A stretch of DNA of 64,000 bases, from positions 1,377,327 to 1,441,326 of the forward strand of contig JACAXG010000034.1 in NCBI GenBank assembly GCA_018881555.1, in the 5' to 3' direction. Below, piece by piece: positions 1 to 13,600 of this stretch. Origin of the DNA: Amblyornis subalaris. Lineage: Eukaryota > Chordata > Aves > Passeriformes > Ptilonorhynchidae. Below the pieces are notes generated by a model. It had not been told where the DNA came from. It was given only the letters and a program-made list of their open reading frames with translations, and did not search any database. A program made the translations under genes and the position numbers. The first letter of the stretch is position 1, and the number at the start of each line of letters is the position of its first letter.

Positions 1-1560
1 GCAGCTTGCATGAGTTGCAGGCTTTCAATATTTCATAAAATATTCCCTTTCCTCAGCTTGATTCTCTTTTTGCCACATTCACAATTATTCATGCACTTTA
101 TCTGCTGATGTTTTATTTTAACTGTAAAGCTTTAGTAATTTCTCTGTGCTGTTTCTAGAAGTGATATTACAAGAGATCAAAATAAAGTGTTTTGATTTTT
201 AGAGTACTGAAAAACCAATAAAATCAATCGATTTCAGCGAAAGCTCTAACACAATACTGTTTGCAAAAAAAAATGCTTTTGCACTTTTGAAAAAAATTTA
301 AAAAAACACTTCCCTAACAAAAATGTTTTCTTCCAAAATTTTATCAAAATGTGATTAAAGAACATTTTATTCCTATAGACTCATGCCTCAGAACCTACCT
401 AGTATAACATTTAGGCCTTGGGCAGTATGAACTTGATAATTCAAATACAGTTTTTATAGTCTGAAATCCTTTTAAAAATACTTAGATGGCCATAAAGATA
501 TTTAGTCTCAGGGAGAAAAAAGTCCTCAAACAAAAAGCAAGCACTTTAAATACACACTTAGTGTCCCAAATTATCTCTTCACAAATATCTCAAGAATACC
601 TTGGTTTATGTTCTATGCATCTGGTGAAAACATGTCTTTTCTCCAGTTATACTTTGTCAAAAAGTCCAGTCCTTTGTACATCATTATTAAGGAGGAATGA
701 CCAGATTTAGTAATAAATTGCTTCTTCCTTCCTTATACTCCGGATCTCTCCCCATTTTCAATAGGTGAAGTGAAACATACTGAAATGCTCATGGATATTA
801 TCAGCTGGAAAAAGTTGTCAAAATAATAAAATACTCACTTCTTGCAAGCATTTTTCATCAAAGCATTTTACAGGTGGTTTCATCATTCCCACTTCCTCTA
901 ATAGAAGAACCAAGATGCGGATATGATAAAGATGACAAGCTTACAGGTCTACATCAATGTACACTAGCTGAGAATCTCAGATACTCTCTAAATTTCCTAA
1001 CTAAAAGCATAAGCGGGAATCATCAAATGAGAATGAGTGCTAAGACAATGTCCACGTATACAGGATTTGAGCCAAGTATCACAAAGAATATGATTGAAGT
1101 CAGGGAAGCCTGTCCTGGGGAATGCACAGACAGGAAGAGACAGCATCTTCCATGGGGCTCTTTTTATGAGTGATGAAGATGAGGACTGGTTCTGATCTAC
1201 CCTCAGCATGAGGAATACAGATGACAGCTTGCTACANCTCCCTCAAAAACAGTCAGATATTTTCTACCTTCTCCAATAGTGTCCAGCTCATTGGAAGGAC
1301 ATTCTAAAATCTCTCTTTTCTAGCAGATGACATTTTGCAAGTGTCTTCAGATTTCCACAGCTGAACCCAAGCATCAAACCTTTCAGCAGCAATATCGTCA
1401 CAGTAGCTCTGAAGGACCCCACACAGTGAGACACTATTTTAATGTGCTGCATTTTTATGCTCTTGCCTGTGCTTTGGAACATTTGGAAAATACCTGAAAA
1501 ATTATCCTGAATCTGACTTCCTTCCTGGTGAAACCAAGAGGTATTACATCATCTTTCCCC
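1..1560. other. Gene desert segment
   Basis: AT-rich unique DNA. The longest open frames (under 100 codons) show no domain, splice pattern or codon bias. Nothing functional recognised. Confidence 0.6.
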
Positions 1561-1564
1561 ATTT

Positions 1565-1835
1565 CTTAGCATACAAATTCCCTTTCAAGTTCCTTCAATG
1601 GCTTCCCCTTCACCTTTTGTATCATATTCTAGTATTTCATCTTTACTTCAAGGCACCACACTCTACCAGTCCTTCCTGTGTGTCAGGTCNGCTTTCCTCA
1701 TAGTAAACCTCCTGCTGGCTGTGCTCTTCTCACACCACTCTTCCTAATGCTTCTTCATAACCTTCTCTCATGGTTTTTCTTAAATGCTGCCACTTTTACA
1801 CAGAAAATCTGTTCCAGCTCTTGAACACCAGCTAC
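1565..1835 (-). mobile_element. L2-like LINE fragment, decayed
   Basis: The stretch from CTTCAATGGCTTCCCCTTCA through the TTCAAGGCACCACACTCTAC segment to CTGTGCTCTTCTCACACCAC keeps the word order of the L2 LINE 3' region as I remember it. It is heavily mutated and shows no open frame. Orientation is uncertain. Confidence 0.5.
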
Positions 1836-2364
1836 TCTTTTCCACTGAATTATTTCTACAAAATATTTCATTTCAAAACTTAGGAAAAGGATTAAATGCA
1901 TACAGCAGAAGGATATTTGGGGTCTGTTTGTGAAAACTGGGTTCAATATACAGTTTAAAACAATCATGCAAACTACAGAACTTACAAAATATGCTGAAAG
2001 TGGAAGTAAAAGAATGAATGTCAAGATAATACTTCAAGAAAAAATAGCCAGTAATTGAGGGCTCTTCATTACAAATATGTAGATTAAGGTAAAATGTTTG
2101 TTGGGGAAAATAGTGCTTGCTCCATGTATAAAATCTCATTGGGTTTGAGGTAGTCAACATCACTCAGACAGGAAGTCTTGGGATTATGATAGTGCCATGA
2201 AGATATCACCAAGTACTTGGTAGCAGTTAGTAAGGTCATTCACATTTTGGAATTAATGAAGACTGAAACAGAAAACAAAAATAAAGTCATGTATTCTTTC
2301 ACTGTACAAATCCATACTTCTACACAGTGTAAACTGTGTTTGATTCTAAGCCCTCCACCTGGAA
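1836..2364. other. Gene desert segment
   Basis: AT-rich unique DNA; nothing recognised. Confidence 0.5.
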
Positions 2365-2850
2365 AAATGTCTTAGACCTGGAAAATATGCAGAGAAGGGC
2401 AATAAAGGGGAATGGTTTCTCTACAAGTGATGACTCAGTCAGCTAAGACTTTTCCTGGAAAAGAGATGGCTTAGGGGAAAAATTATGAAGGTCCACAAAA
2501 CAACGAGCAACCATGAGATAGAGATGAATTGCTCATCGCTTTTTTCGATACAGGACATGGCCAAAGGAAGCCAGTTGATCCCGAATCAAAACAAACAAGC
2601 AGTTCTTCATTCATATGGAGCAAAATTATGTAAATCCTTGCCAAACGATGTGGCAGAAACAAAACTTTGCTGGGTTCAGGGACAGGCTTAATAAGTACTT
2701 GAAAAGAGATCTGGAGAGGGTTAGTAAACAGANAAGCCACAGTGGTCTGAAAGTCCCTGAGCCAGAATAGTTAGAAGCCAGAGAAATACTCAGTGGACAG
2801 ATTTTACACATTTGCCTTGAGCATGCTGTATAATCTTCCCTTGACAACCA
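2365..2850 (+). mobile_element. CR1 LINE 3' fragment, ancient
   Basis: Contains the recognisable CR1 sequence order: a GACCTGGAAAATATGCAGAG stretch, then CTTTTCCTGGAAAAGAGATG, GGCTTAGGGG, AAGGTCCACAAAACA, a CAAAACAAACAAG segment, then CTTGCCAAACGATGTGGCAG and GGGTTCAGGGACAGGC. CR1 is the dominant LINE of birds and other reptiles. The copy is non-coding, 5'-truncated and degraded. Confidence 0.72.
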
Positions 2851-4279
2851 ATTTTGGCCACCGTTACAAAAAGAGTAATGCTAGACAAGCCCTTGCCTGA
2901 ACTGCTGCAGTTGCTCTTACAAAAGTTTTTTCTGAAAATTATAAACAGAGACTCAGGACACACTTCATGTTTCTGAGCATTGCTATGTCTTGAAAAAGCA
3001 TTATCACAAGGGGAGAGAGGAAAAAGGGTGATGTTTCATTGGGCTGTGCTATGATCCAAGGGTGACTGAGATTTTAATAGCAGGAGGCAAACTGAATATA
3101 AGTCGGTTTAGAGATAATCTCACATGTACAAGACTCCTTATCTAAACCATTCCTGCATGTTAGATCCAATTTGGGTTTTACACAGTTTAAGGCTGACTGG
3201 CGCTTTCTCAATTTTATAATAGACTATGCCTGGGATCATTCAGAAACACACTGAATGTAGGTGAACAATCCCTTGGCTTTGAGGGAGGTTCTGAGTCTCT
3301 GCTTACCCTGTATCCTCAAACATTCCTGGGAGACTGCAAGTGGAATAAGGTGCTGTCAGTGACCTTTTGAAAATCTCAGCCAATAAAAAGACATAGGCTG
3401 CCATCAACAGCCACATCACTTCTCAGTCCTCTGTTTACCACTGAAGTGAACAAGTACCACCTCCTTTCTTGTTGCATACATCAGCAGAGCACCCTGTCAG
3501 GGACTAATAAAGAATAATCCAGCAATAAATTATAGCCAGAGAATCTGGAACAGATTTCATGGGCTGATGAGACTTTGGCTAACATACAGCACTCACAACA
3601 CTTGGAACATCTCCTGTGTCTATGATTAACACTTCACTGAGCTTTCTGAATACATAAGGTATTTCATAGGCAATAGCTGACCTTAATGAGGGCAAAAGAT
3701 AAGTGAGCTTTTCAAATCTTGGGGGGAAAATGGTCTGAGGAGCTTTCAACCATGACAATATCCTGAGTCAACACATTGTGTCTATAGAAGCAGGATTCTA
3801 CAAAAATCCCCTGTGAAAGGTTTCAAAATACCAGTAAAAGCCAACTTTTATATACCAATACTTAGAAAAGTCTTGGAGTGTGCGTGTTGCGGTGGGAAGA
3901 TGAACACATCCAGGCCTTCACTCCGATAAGACTGGGAAGCATCCCTGCCACACTAAAGGATGTGTTAACTGGAAGCCATTCAAATATGACACGTTGCAGC
4001 AACCTCTGAATGTCTTGCAGAAGACACAGGTGAGGCTCATGGCTCTTTTCTAGACTTGTGCAAAGCATCCCAGAGACCATTATTTATTATATAAATAGTG
4101 CATGACTGCTGGAATGAACTTGATAATGAATGAACTGCACTCAAGTGCAGAGTTACTGCCAGAGGAAGAGCAAGTGGGTGTAAATAATAGCTGAAATATA
4201 CAGGCCGTTTCTAAAGTATGTTANAAATAGAATATGTAAAAACTAAACATATTGCAATATTCAAAATAAGATACTGCAA
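2851..4279. other. Gene desert segment
   Basis: Unique DNA of mixed composition; no gene or clear repeat recognised. Confidence 0.5.
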
Positions 4280-4480
4280 GGTATTAATGTCTTACATTTA
4301 CATAGAATTTCTTACCCTGAACACACCCTGTTTCCTCAGGTAAACTACCATGCTTAAACCTGGAAAACCTTGAGGCAGATGGAGCTGAGGAAGGAAACTT
4401 CCTCCCTCAATACAGATGAGGAAGGCAAAAAACCATGCTGAGGATCAAATCAAAATGCAGTCAAAGCTAGTTCTTAGAAA
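4280..4480 (+). repeat. MIR-like ancient amniote repeat relic
   Basis: A TACATTTACATAGAATTTCTTACCCTG-type start, TTTCCTCAGGTAAAC and TACAGATGAGGAAGGCAAA follow the order of an old amniote SINE/LINE tail (the 'fraction of transcripts in cell' type with 'TTTTACAGATGAGGAAACTGAGGC'). Very diverged. Confidence 0.4.
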
Positions 4481-7378
4481 AAGTGTTACAATTCCACTGC
4501 TGTCCCTGTGGAACAAGTTGCAGGTTCCTGACAATACTCTGATTCAGATATAGAGAAAAAGAAGGGAAACCCACCCAGAGGATAAGCCAGGCACTGATAA
4601 ACCCTGTTGTTAAAAGCACTCAAGTGTCCAGGAAATGTAAACAATCCTACTACTGCACTCAACTGAAAAGCAAACAGGTACACTGCAGATCTGACAGCAA
4701 AGACTGCTTGAGGTCTCACCCTCCTGTATATATAGACAAGGAGATGTCCTCCAGCATCCCACACACTGTGGGATTATTCCTCAGTCCTGCCCACACCCAT
4801 CCACTCATCTTCATCTGCTGCAATTGGCTGAGGCACACCTTCCATCTACCGACGTCCCTTCAATTCAACCTTTCTTGCTGCCCTAACTTTAGATCCAAGC
4901 AAGAGTATTGCAAGGCTCAATTAAAAGTTAGAAAAATAAAAGATTAGAAAAATAGAGAGAGCACTCTTTTTCTGGACATGTCAAAAAAAAAAAAAAAAAC
5001 AAAAACAAAAAACAAAAACCTCCCTTCTTTTCTCCCTTGACACTCGGAAGAAAACAATATTAAGTATTCACCCATCTAGTCACTCCTGCTTAGGTCTTCT
5101 CACGGCTACAATACCCACCCCAAATTACCTCCTCCTCCCTGAATCACAGCAGGATTTAGAGTCACCCTGTGGTACCCCCCTTTATAGACTGATGGGTGAA
5201 TCAATTAAATCCCCACAGCTGGCTACCCTGAAAATCCCTGCACTCGGTTCAGGCAGCTGTGGACCTCCTCTACCAAGAGAGAAATCATTAACTCCTTCCC
5301 CACCACCTCCTGGACACTGGTTTTATAACTTGTTTCATATACCATAATCACCAATCAAGCACTCAAAGCCCTTTAAGCTTGAATAAAATAAAGGCTGAAA
5401 AATACCCAAACCACTATGTTACCTCTGATTATTTTTTTTTTACTGCAGAGACCTAGTCTATTAATTTCCATTAAGAAACTAAATTTGATAAATAGATAAC
5501 ATTATAAAAAGAAAATGTAATTAGCGTGTAGCCTTGGTAGATGTAAACTTACTGGTACCCAGGAGTAATAGCAGTTTATGTGAAAACTAGAATGTTACCA
5601 TAATTATGAAAATGAATGTATAATTTATGCACATAATATGGAAAATATGCAAGGTGTGTAGAGGATATGATTATATTGCATTTTCTTGTTTCTATTGATA
5701 GATGATAAATCTTTAGAATATGTTGAAACTATGCGTTATTTTGCATGATTTTTGGATGGCCATGATTTCTGATAAAGTTTTTTTTCTTTTGTTTTTAATT
5801 AAACTCCATTTTACAACAGCAGCCCTTCGCCTGCTTTATTATGCCAAAGAAGCATATGGAAATATAAACTCTGAGATGTTACTGATTTATTTTGATGTTG
5901 GAGCATTTTGCTCTTGTGTAAACATTTCTTGTGACATGAATATGGATAGTTTCAAATCTTAGAAGAGTTCATTACTAAAGGTAGCATATGTTTTTGACTC
6001 CTGAACCATGAGGGAAATGAGAACACCCAGCTTGCCAAACAGTAAATTGTAAACAGTTGGTACACCCCTAAGCAAAAGACTGAAATAATTACTGTATCTG
6101 TGTTTTAGAGTAGCCAGCTCATTTTTATGTCTCATTTTTGTTTGTTTTTTTTTTTCATTTTGCTGATTTAATGTTTTTCTGCAAGGCTTGTAGATGCAGT
6201 CTAAATATATACTTAGGGCCTGCAGCATCATGATTCTAAGTGTGCAGATGTCAGTGTGGATTCATGGATTCCCAGATACCCTACGACCATGTATAAAAGC
6301 CTGGCTGAAAGAGGCAGTCAGCTGTTTTGCTTCCAGATCTACTCATAAAATATGTATTTTTTTTAACCTGGACTACATCTTGCACAGTACCAAGCTTCTC
6401 CAGGCCATCGAGGAGTTCTCAATACTTTCACTGCTTTGATCATGAGAGACAGAGGCCTCCAACAATTCTGTCATATTACACAGAACATGGCCAGGCACAA
6501 CATGAATGGTTGTTTTGCGCACCATCTATAAATTCTGACTGTGACTGTCCAAGGAGCCTGGCATCCTTGTGCCCCTGCCTGTCCTGAAGCTTCCCACACA
6601 AATGCTAGAAGTGTTCCCACTGTTGTGGCAGCAGGCTCCAAGGTTGTGGTCTGCTGTGCCCGGGGTCACCACCCCACACAGAAATAGTGCTTGNACAGTG
6701 TCCTTTGCCTTTATGAAACAACAAAAACCTGGGAGCTAGAAGGACACACAGGCGGTTCTTCAGAGACACCTAAGACGTCACAGCTTCTAACTATATGCTG
6801 CCTTTCTCCTCCTTACTGACACTTTTTATTGTTCCTGCTGAAAATTATACCAGTCTGGAATACAGAGGCTGAAGGGTGGGCTTTGGGTATGTTCACTCTG
6901 ACCTGGTGCCTCCTTGGACTCTAGGCAATANATATTCCTCTATGACTCGGTTACTATGCTTGATTTTCCTTCTACCCTACAATTCCCCCAAAAACAAAAA
7001 GGTATTTCACGGAGTGTCTGGTCGTTTACTGGTTTAGACACATATTGGGATTTGTGGCCAGATCATCCCTAGCATATCTGGCTTGGATTAGGGACTTGAA
7101 CTTGCATTTTCACAACTCCAGGATGGTTTTCTAACAACCAAATGACCCAGGTAACCCTCACTTCTCTGCCTGCATGTTCTCACACATATTCTGAATACAG
7201 CCACACCCTCAGACCCNAGGTTCTCATGGCGGTGGGGCACTTAATTTAAAACTCCCATTTCAAGGCTTCCAGTCACTAACCACAGATGAGTTTTTCCATG
7301 TTTTTCCATATGCACAGTAGAAATGTTGCTGCCCCTTGCAAAATGAAGTATCTCAGCATTTGGATGGAGCTGAAATAT
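4481..7378. other. Gene desert segment
   Basis: AT-rich unique DNA, slightly GC-richer at 6560-6960. No gene recognised. Confidence 0.5.
4983..5018. repeat. A-rich simple repeat
   Basis: A run of about 18 A followed by CAAAAA units. Confidence 0.9.
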
Positions 7379-7422
7379 TGTTGAAGAACAGATCTAAATA
7401 GTGTTGAAGAACAGCTCTAAAA
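7379..7422 (+). repeat. Short tandem duplication
   Basis: GTTGAAGAACAG followed by (A/C)TCTAAA occurs twice, spaced about 24 bases apart. Confidence 0.8.
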
Positions 7423-7529
7423 GTAGGAGACAAAGCTGCCCAGTCACCCCGTTGCAACCCCATCACAGGACTGCTTATAAGTTGCATCCAGCACTCCAGA
7501 TAAATCTGTCCTGGACGTCACTATTTAAA

Positions 7530-7690
7530 GATCTTAGGTGCTTATCTCTCTTTGGGAATCTGGGTCAAGTGATTTGCCTGGGTCCATGCAGCAGGTTGGC
7601 AGCATAGCCAGGATTAGGAATCCTTGGTCCTGAGTCATAGGTTATTGCTCTCTCCAGGACGTGGCATTACCTCCTCAGAACACAAAACAA
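7530..7690 (+). repeat. MIR-like ancient amniote repeat relic
   Basis: GTCAAGTGATTTGCCTGGGT, then CATGCAGCAGGTTGGCAGC, CAGGATTAGGAATCCTTGGT and CCTGAGTCATAGGTTATTGC keep the order of the common old repeat with 'GTGACTTGCCCAAGGTCACACAGC...'. Diverged. Confidence 0.45.
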
Positions 7691-10234
7691 GCATACATTC
7701 ACAGCAAAGCTTGGTTACAGACAGGACATGAATTTAGGGAGACGCTGCACTGTACGTAATATCATAGATGTGTGTGGGTGCATACAGCTGAAAAAACAAA
7801 AAAGCTGTCCAAAAGTAAAACATTTCTTTTTGTGTGCTCCACTCCTGGGGAAGAGGAGAGAAGGAACAGCATGCTACAGATTTGATTGACATTGTTTAAC
7901 ACCTTAATGGATGGTCTTGTCAGACACTATGGTAGAGAGCATAATATCAGAACAGACACAGAGGCCACACAGCCCTGCCTAGTCTCTGTCTCCCCACCAG
8001 TACCATCACTTCACCCAGCCCTTGGGAACCTGGACTCAGGCAGCTTCCCATGAGTACTCCTCGTGGTGTGTAGCTGGGTGGATTTGCCCAACTTGGCGTT
8101 ACATTGCAAATATTGAAAGAAGTACTTGCCAGGAGCAAGGAAGCNTTATACAACCTCAGCACAAGCATAATCAAATCACTTTTTCTTAAAATTAGGCTTA
8201 ATTGTTCAACACTTGGGCCTGGTTTCAGATTAAGTACTTTTGAAGAAAGGCAAATGGGCTCTAACATTCAGATTTGTAGCAATATACTAAATCAGGCATG
8301 TATCATAAACCTTTCACACAGCTCTAGAAAGAATTCCTTTTGTCCCTACAAGAGTTATATATTTGTCAAATTCATCTCTTGTGTAACGTTATTGTTTTCC
8401 AGTGTAGTTACATGAAGGATGAATTAATCCCGTTACCAAATGATTTTTTACAAACAAATAATTGAGGCTTGCTGAATGAGAAATAAATAGACTGCTATTT
8501 AAAAGCCAAAGTGAGACAAAAACTGTTTCCCATATTAACTCCTTTAAATCTCTGGGGGGGAAAAAGTGTCAAAGGTCAGGAAATATAACACAACCCTGCA
8601 CTGCGATGTTGCATGCTCTCTCAGCAAAAAGAGGAACTCAAGTACTAGTGAAGGACAAGGAACTGATCAAGCAGCAACAAGTTCATTCTTCCAACTTATA
8701 AAGAGTAGAACATAGCTTCTTTGTTCCACATTTTTTCCACGTAGCTATCAACCAGAATTTACTTAGGCTTTCATTCAAGTGTCATTGTGCAGACTTATTC
8801 AAAGAGTGTGGATGGAGCAGTGGCACAGAGATAACTGCCCCATTTCTCCTTCTCTCATCTCCGCATTTAATGGATGCCACCATTAAATGCAATCCCCTTC
8901 AAGTTTTTAGGCAAAATGAGATGTAAAGCAGAAGATATGAGGAAAGAAACATTTTAAGAGAAATAAGGTGGGTGTAAAAAGTATAGAGTAGCAAGTTTGG
9001 AATGTTCTCCAAAAAGATCCACCATGCTTGTGAATTATGTTATCTGAGTACAGCAGACTTTATGGTACTTTGTAGCTTTTGGGCAACCAACTAAAATTTA
9101 TTCCAAATAGCTACAGTAAAACTATAGCTTAAAGAGTGACCTTAAGAGAAACTTCACTTCTGTGAATGCTTGGTAATGTTTATTTCTTGAGACAAACAGC
9201 TCTGCTTTAGCTCTTCTGCTCTAGCTGCTCTTGGAAGTTTCAGTATCTCCTCGGTGCATTCTAAGGTCTTGCAGCAGAAAGGCATTTCCTTTGNTTCATC
9301 TTACTAAATACATGGCACAGATTACATCACCATTTANTACACCACAAACATAAATCTCATGTCCGTATAGCTGAGGCAAGCACTGGCAGGTGGGGCAGGA
9401 CAGCCTTCTCTGAGCACTCCAGAGGAGAGGAGGAGAAAACAACCTCAAGGGAAAATTGCAAAAGAGCAAATCATTGCTCCACATTTGTTCCTCATCATGT
9501 GCTCCTCATGACAGGAGGAACAAAACTTCTGCCTGTCTCAGATGGTCCCTTCCCATCTTCACCCTTCTGGGTTCAGCCAACACTGGCCAACCTGAGGAGC
9601 ACTCCCCTCTCAGAGCTTCTCTGTGGGAGGATTTTATTTCTCTTTGGAATACAAATTGTGGTGAAAGATGGTAAAAGCTGGCATAATACAAGGCTACATT
9701 TGACTCAGTGTTTCTGGTATGCTTTTCCTCCAGTTACAANAAAAGTTATCTATCCAGCTCCCTCGAAGGAAGTTTTCATCTTCATTAAAATTCATTGTTC
9801 CCTATTCTCCCTCCAGGCCTTCTTATTGTTAATTCTATCTTTTTTATCACTATATCTACTCTAAATATCACAAGCTCTGCTTGTTCTCCCCTCTGTTCTC
9901 TGTTGGTTTAGCCACAGCTCCTTCCTACTACTTGTAATTTGCTACAAAATAATTTACCTATCAACTGTAAAGAACACTTGAACATTTATCTCACCGGGGA
10001 AGATCAACAGGCCATGTCTTATTTTTATTGACCTCTATTCAACTGCTCCATAGCCCCTTCAAAGCTTTCCTCTCAGAAGTCTCTTGCATCCAGACCCTCA
10101 TGCCTCATCACCTAACCTGTTTTCCATTTTACANGTAGGAATGTCCAGAGAGACAAAAAGCACCCACACAGCAGTATCCAGGTTTTCCAAATCCTTGATT
10201 GGTTGACTATAAACTAAGACACTCACTTCTTTNG
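7691..10234. other. Gene desert segment
   Basis: AT-rich unique DNA. Position 10095-10165 has a CCATTTTACA, AGAGAGACAAAAAGCACCC stretch that may be another relic of the MIR-like family. No gene recognised. Confidence 0.5.
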
Positions 10235-10640
10235 TGATTTCCTACACCGCATGGATGTTTTTGTGCTGCTGCCTTATCTCCCTCTCCCGGAAATGTCTTT
10301 GTTCTTAAATCTCATCTGAAAACTTTCCAATTTCCTTTCCTTTTTTTGTTGTTACACAACTCATTTCCTTGCCATTCTTTTCCCTTCCCNTTTTCCTTCT
10401 TCTCTGGCTCCTAAACTCGATCTATGTTGCAAAAATAATTCTNCTGCTATTTCTTCTTTATTTCTGATTTTCTTATGTTCATGGTTATCCTCAGACATTG
10501 TTTTTTGTCTCCTTGAGACTCACTGTGACAATCTGTGTAAAACATTCCTTCTTTTCTTTATCTCTCTCTGCAAAGCATTTTGCACTACTTTTTATGGAGG
10601 ATGCTTTTATATAAATAAATTAGATTCTGATTGTAAGGGA
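10235..10640 (-). mobile_element. L2-like LINE tail, decayed
   Basis: TGCTGCCTTATCTCCCTCTC, then TTAAATCTCATCTGAAAACTTTCC, then a distal GCATTTTGCACTACTTTTTATG and an AT-rich ATAAATAAATTAGA end resemble the L2 3' tail order. Only word order supports this; strand is uncertain. Confidence 0.35.
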
Positions 10641-13600
10641 AATGAAAAGACTATAGTAAGCAAGCTCTGAGGATACTGGAAGCATTACAAGTAGCAATAT
10701 TTATTCTTTAACCATCATTATTTTAAAAATAAATAACAAAGATAGCACATTTGAAAATTTTGTTACACAAAATATAATTTTTGTGTCCTCATAATAGTGT
10801 AAATTAAATTTTGTGCTAGTAGACCATTTTGGAAAATCTTTCAAAACAAGTCCTTAAACNAAGAAATTCCCAGAGAGAGAGAAAGAAAGGGCTTATCTGT
10901 AGTTAAAATCCATGTCTGCACTTTCAGAGAACACAGTAGTTTTTATCATCCTAATACTCATTTTGACTCCCATGNCATGCCTCATTATATCCTGTCTTTA
11001 ATACATAACCTTTCAGCTATAGGTACGTTTTTGCTTCAGTGTCACCAACAGGAAAAGAAAATACTATTTAAATCTGTAACAGCTGCATACACTTCCCCCT
11101 AAACCGAATGCACCGTAGATGTGTGAGCCTTCACTATTAAATATTTTCAGCTGCTTATGTGATGTACACATGTGGCGAGTTAGCAAAGTGTTAGCTTGCA
11201 ATGCTTCCAGCCAGTCATATATCTTTTTTCTCCATGTGTTGTTGTCTTCTGTCTTACGTACATCAATATAATCTTTACTACCTATCCCCCCTTTTACAAT
11301 GCACCTAATATAAATCTACCTGAATGTTTGCATAATAGGCAAAAAGATGTGTCTTGATATGGAGAGTTAGACAATTAAATGGAGAGCTCCATTTTACAAA
11401 ATTTCATCAGTCTCCAATGTGAGAAAGTATATGGGTTCAATTTGGTTTTGCAAGAAATGGAGAATTTTAGTTTCTCATCATGAATTCAGAAATTTCGGAA
11501 ATAAGAGAGTCCCGTCAGCTCTCCCACACAAAAAATACACACATTAGTGTCCTCTGTACCCTAAAAGATACTCACCCTGGCTGAAACACCTCAGGGGAGG
11601 GAGGGAGGGTGATGGGCTTCTCCAGCATTTGGGCAAATCTTGGCTCGTGCCTCTCTGTGATGCACGGGACAGGTCTGCTATTAAGCAGTGTCACTTGGAA
11701 CCACCGTCATGCCTGCTTTGCACCCTTTTAAATCTCTGTGCATCACTGTAAGCCTCAGAGAAAGCAGAGCTTTTTTGGGGCAGAGTCTGGTATCCCTGGC
11801 TCCCAAAATGCAAATACCCCCAGGAGCCATTTGTGCCCCTCTCCTTGCCATCCACATGGCAGCGACCCACCCTTTCTGCTCCACAATGCCTATGGCAGCA
11901 CTGTGGGTTTGCATGATGGCTAAAGGATTAACAAGGAAGAANAGGGGCAAAAATTGCCTTTTTTTCATCCCAAGACAGCAGTTGATTTAGGCAGTCAAGC
12001 CCCAGGCACACAAGGCTTCTACAGGTCGTACAGAAGAACTGAACCATCCATGTTTTCTCTGAGTCTCTTGTTCAGTCTAATAGAGCAATAATACATCTTT
12101 CTATAAAATTGATCTCAATAATTTATCTTTTCAACATATAAAAAGCTTCATTTTCCAGCATCCCCCCCCATACAAAGATCCCTCAGCGGTGGTCACAGTG
12201 GTTTGGTGGCTGTGCAGGCAGGAGTGGCCAGGGACTTTCAGCAGGGGCCAGCCTGCTCCCACAGAGCTGATGACACAGATGCACTGGCCTGCCCCATGGC
12301 CTCGTGCCTATTAGCACTCGCAGAACTGATTGTGTTTCCTGTCACAGCTCAGCTATTATCAAGTTCTGCTCTTCATATGTGGACCACAGTGAATTTGAAT
12401 CAACTCCAACAAAACATAAAGAGAGAAGCTTTGGATTCCCATATGTGACGAGATACGATTTGACCTATGCGGCCTTTGGCTCCCGTGCCTTAATCATGAA
12501 AATCCCTTGTGAAGTCAATGTGCAAAGCTGTAGGTAGACTCATTAAGATTTTGCCCCTGTTATTACACCATTAAACAAATCAGTCTTTGACTAATTGAAG
12601 TACAGGGTGTACTGTAGGTCACCACTTGTATTATTTCATATATGACTAGAGTCAGAAAAAAAAGACAGCTCCCTGTAAGTAGACCCTGGGTTGGTCAGAA
12701 CTTTTAGATCACCTTTTTTATACCTATTGCTTATACTGGTCTCTCCAAATAAGACAAGTTTTTAAATGTGAGAGCCATTTTATTACAACATGAATTAGAA
12801 TACTTAACACTTCAAACAGAGAAACACACAAATAAAACAAACACCATGGTAGATATCTACAGCATTAAGACTATTACTTCCAAATTTAGGTTTCTAAATA
12901 AAGTTGCTTGATCATTCACAGGCAGTGCCCAACTGGAAGCTCTGACTTCAGCAGAGAATTATGAGTACAGGGTGCACAGCCATGCATAACTAGGAAACTT
13001 GATATCAGTTTAGCACTAAATTTTAATCCCAGGCATTTGAAAATTTTAGTTAACATGTGTGAATATACTAGCTGTGTGTGTAAAGTTTTGCTTCAGTGTC
13101 TCCAGATACACATCTTCAACAACTCTACAAAAATGTAAATTCAGTCAGGTCTCCCCAGTGGCTTACCATGTTTCTCTTGTTAATAGTGAACAGTTTTAAG
13201 AGTTACCCATATGTTTTTTGTCAGTCTCCAGCTTTCTAGGATTACCTGTGCACTGTGTCTTGAATGACACAAATCATGATCTCATAATTTTTACATTGTT
13301 GAGTTATTATGTATTGTGCCCATGTGAATGAAGCACCTTAAAAACCGATATTTATGTATTAAATCAGAGCAGATCTAGCTTGTGCCTTTCTCCAGCTGTA
13401 GGGATCTGAAGGGTGATAGCAGTATTAGTACAGCTGTATGTCAAAACAGCAAGGCTGCTGGACAGGGAAAGTCACAATTGTACCTCCTAGACACAGCTAC
13501 TGCCAGGTCACTCTGCTTGCCTCTGGGAACATCAGCAATGTACAGATTACNTTCTGTAATCATTCAGAATGGACTTTCCACAGCCTTTTTTGCAGGTACT

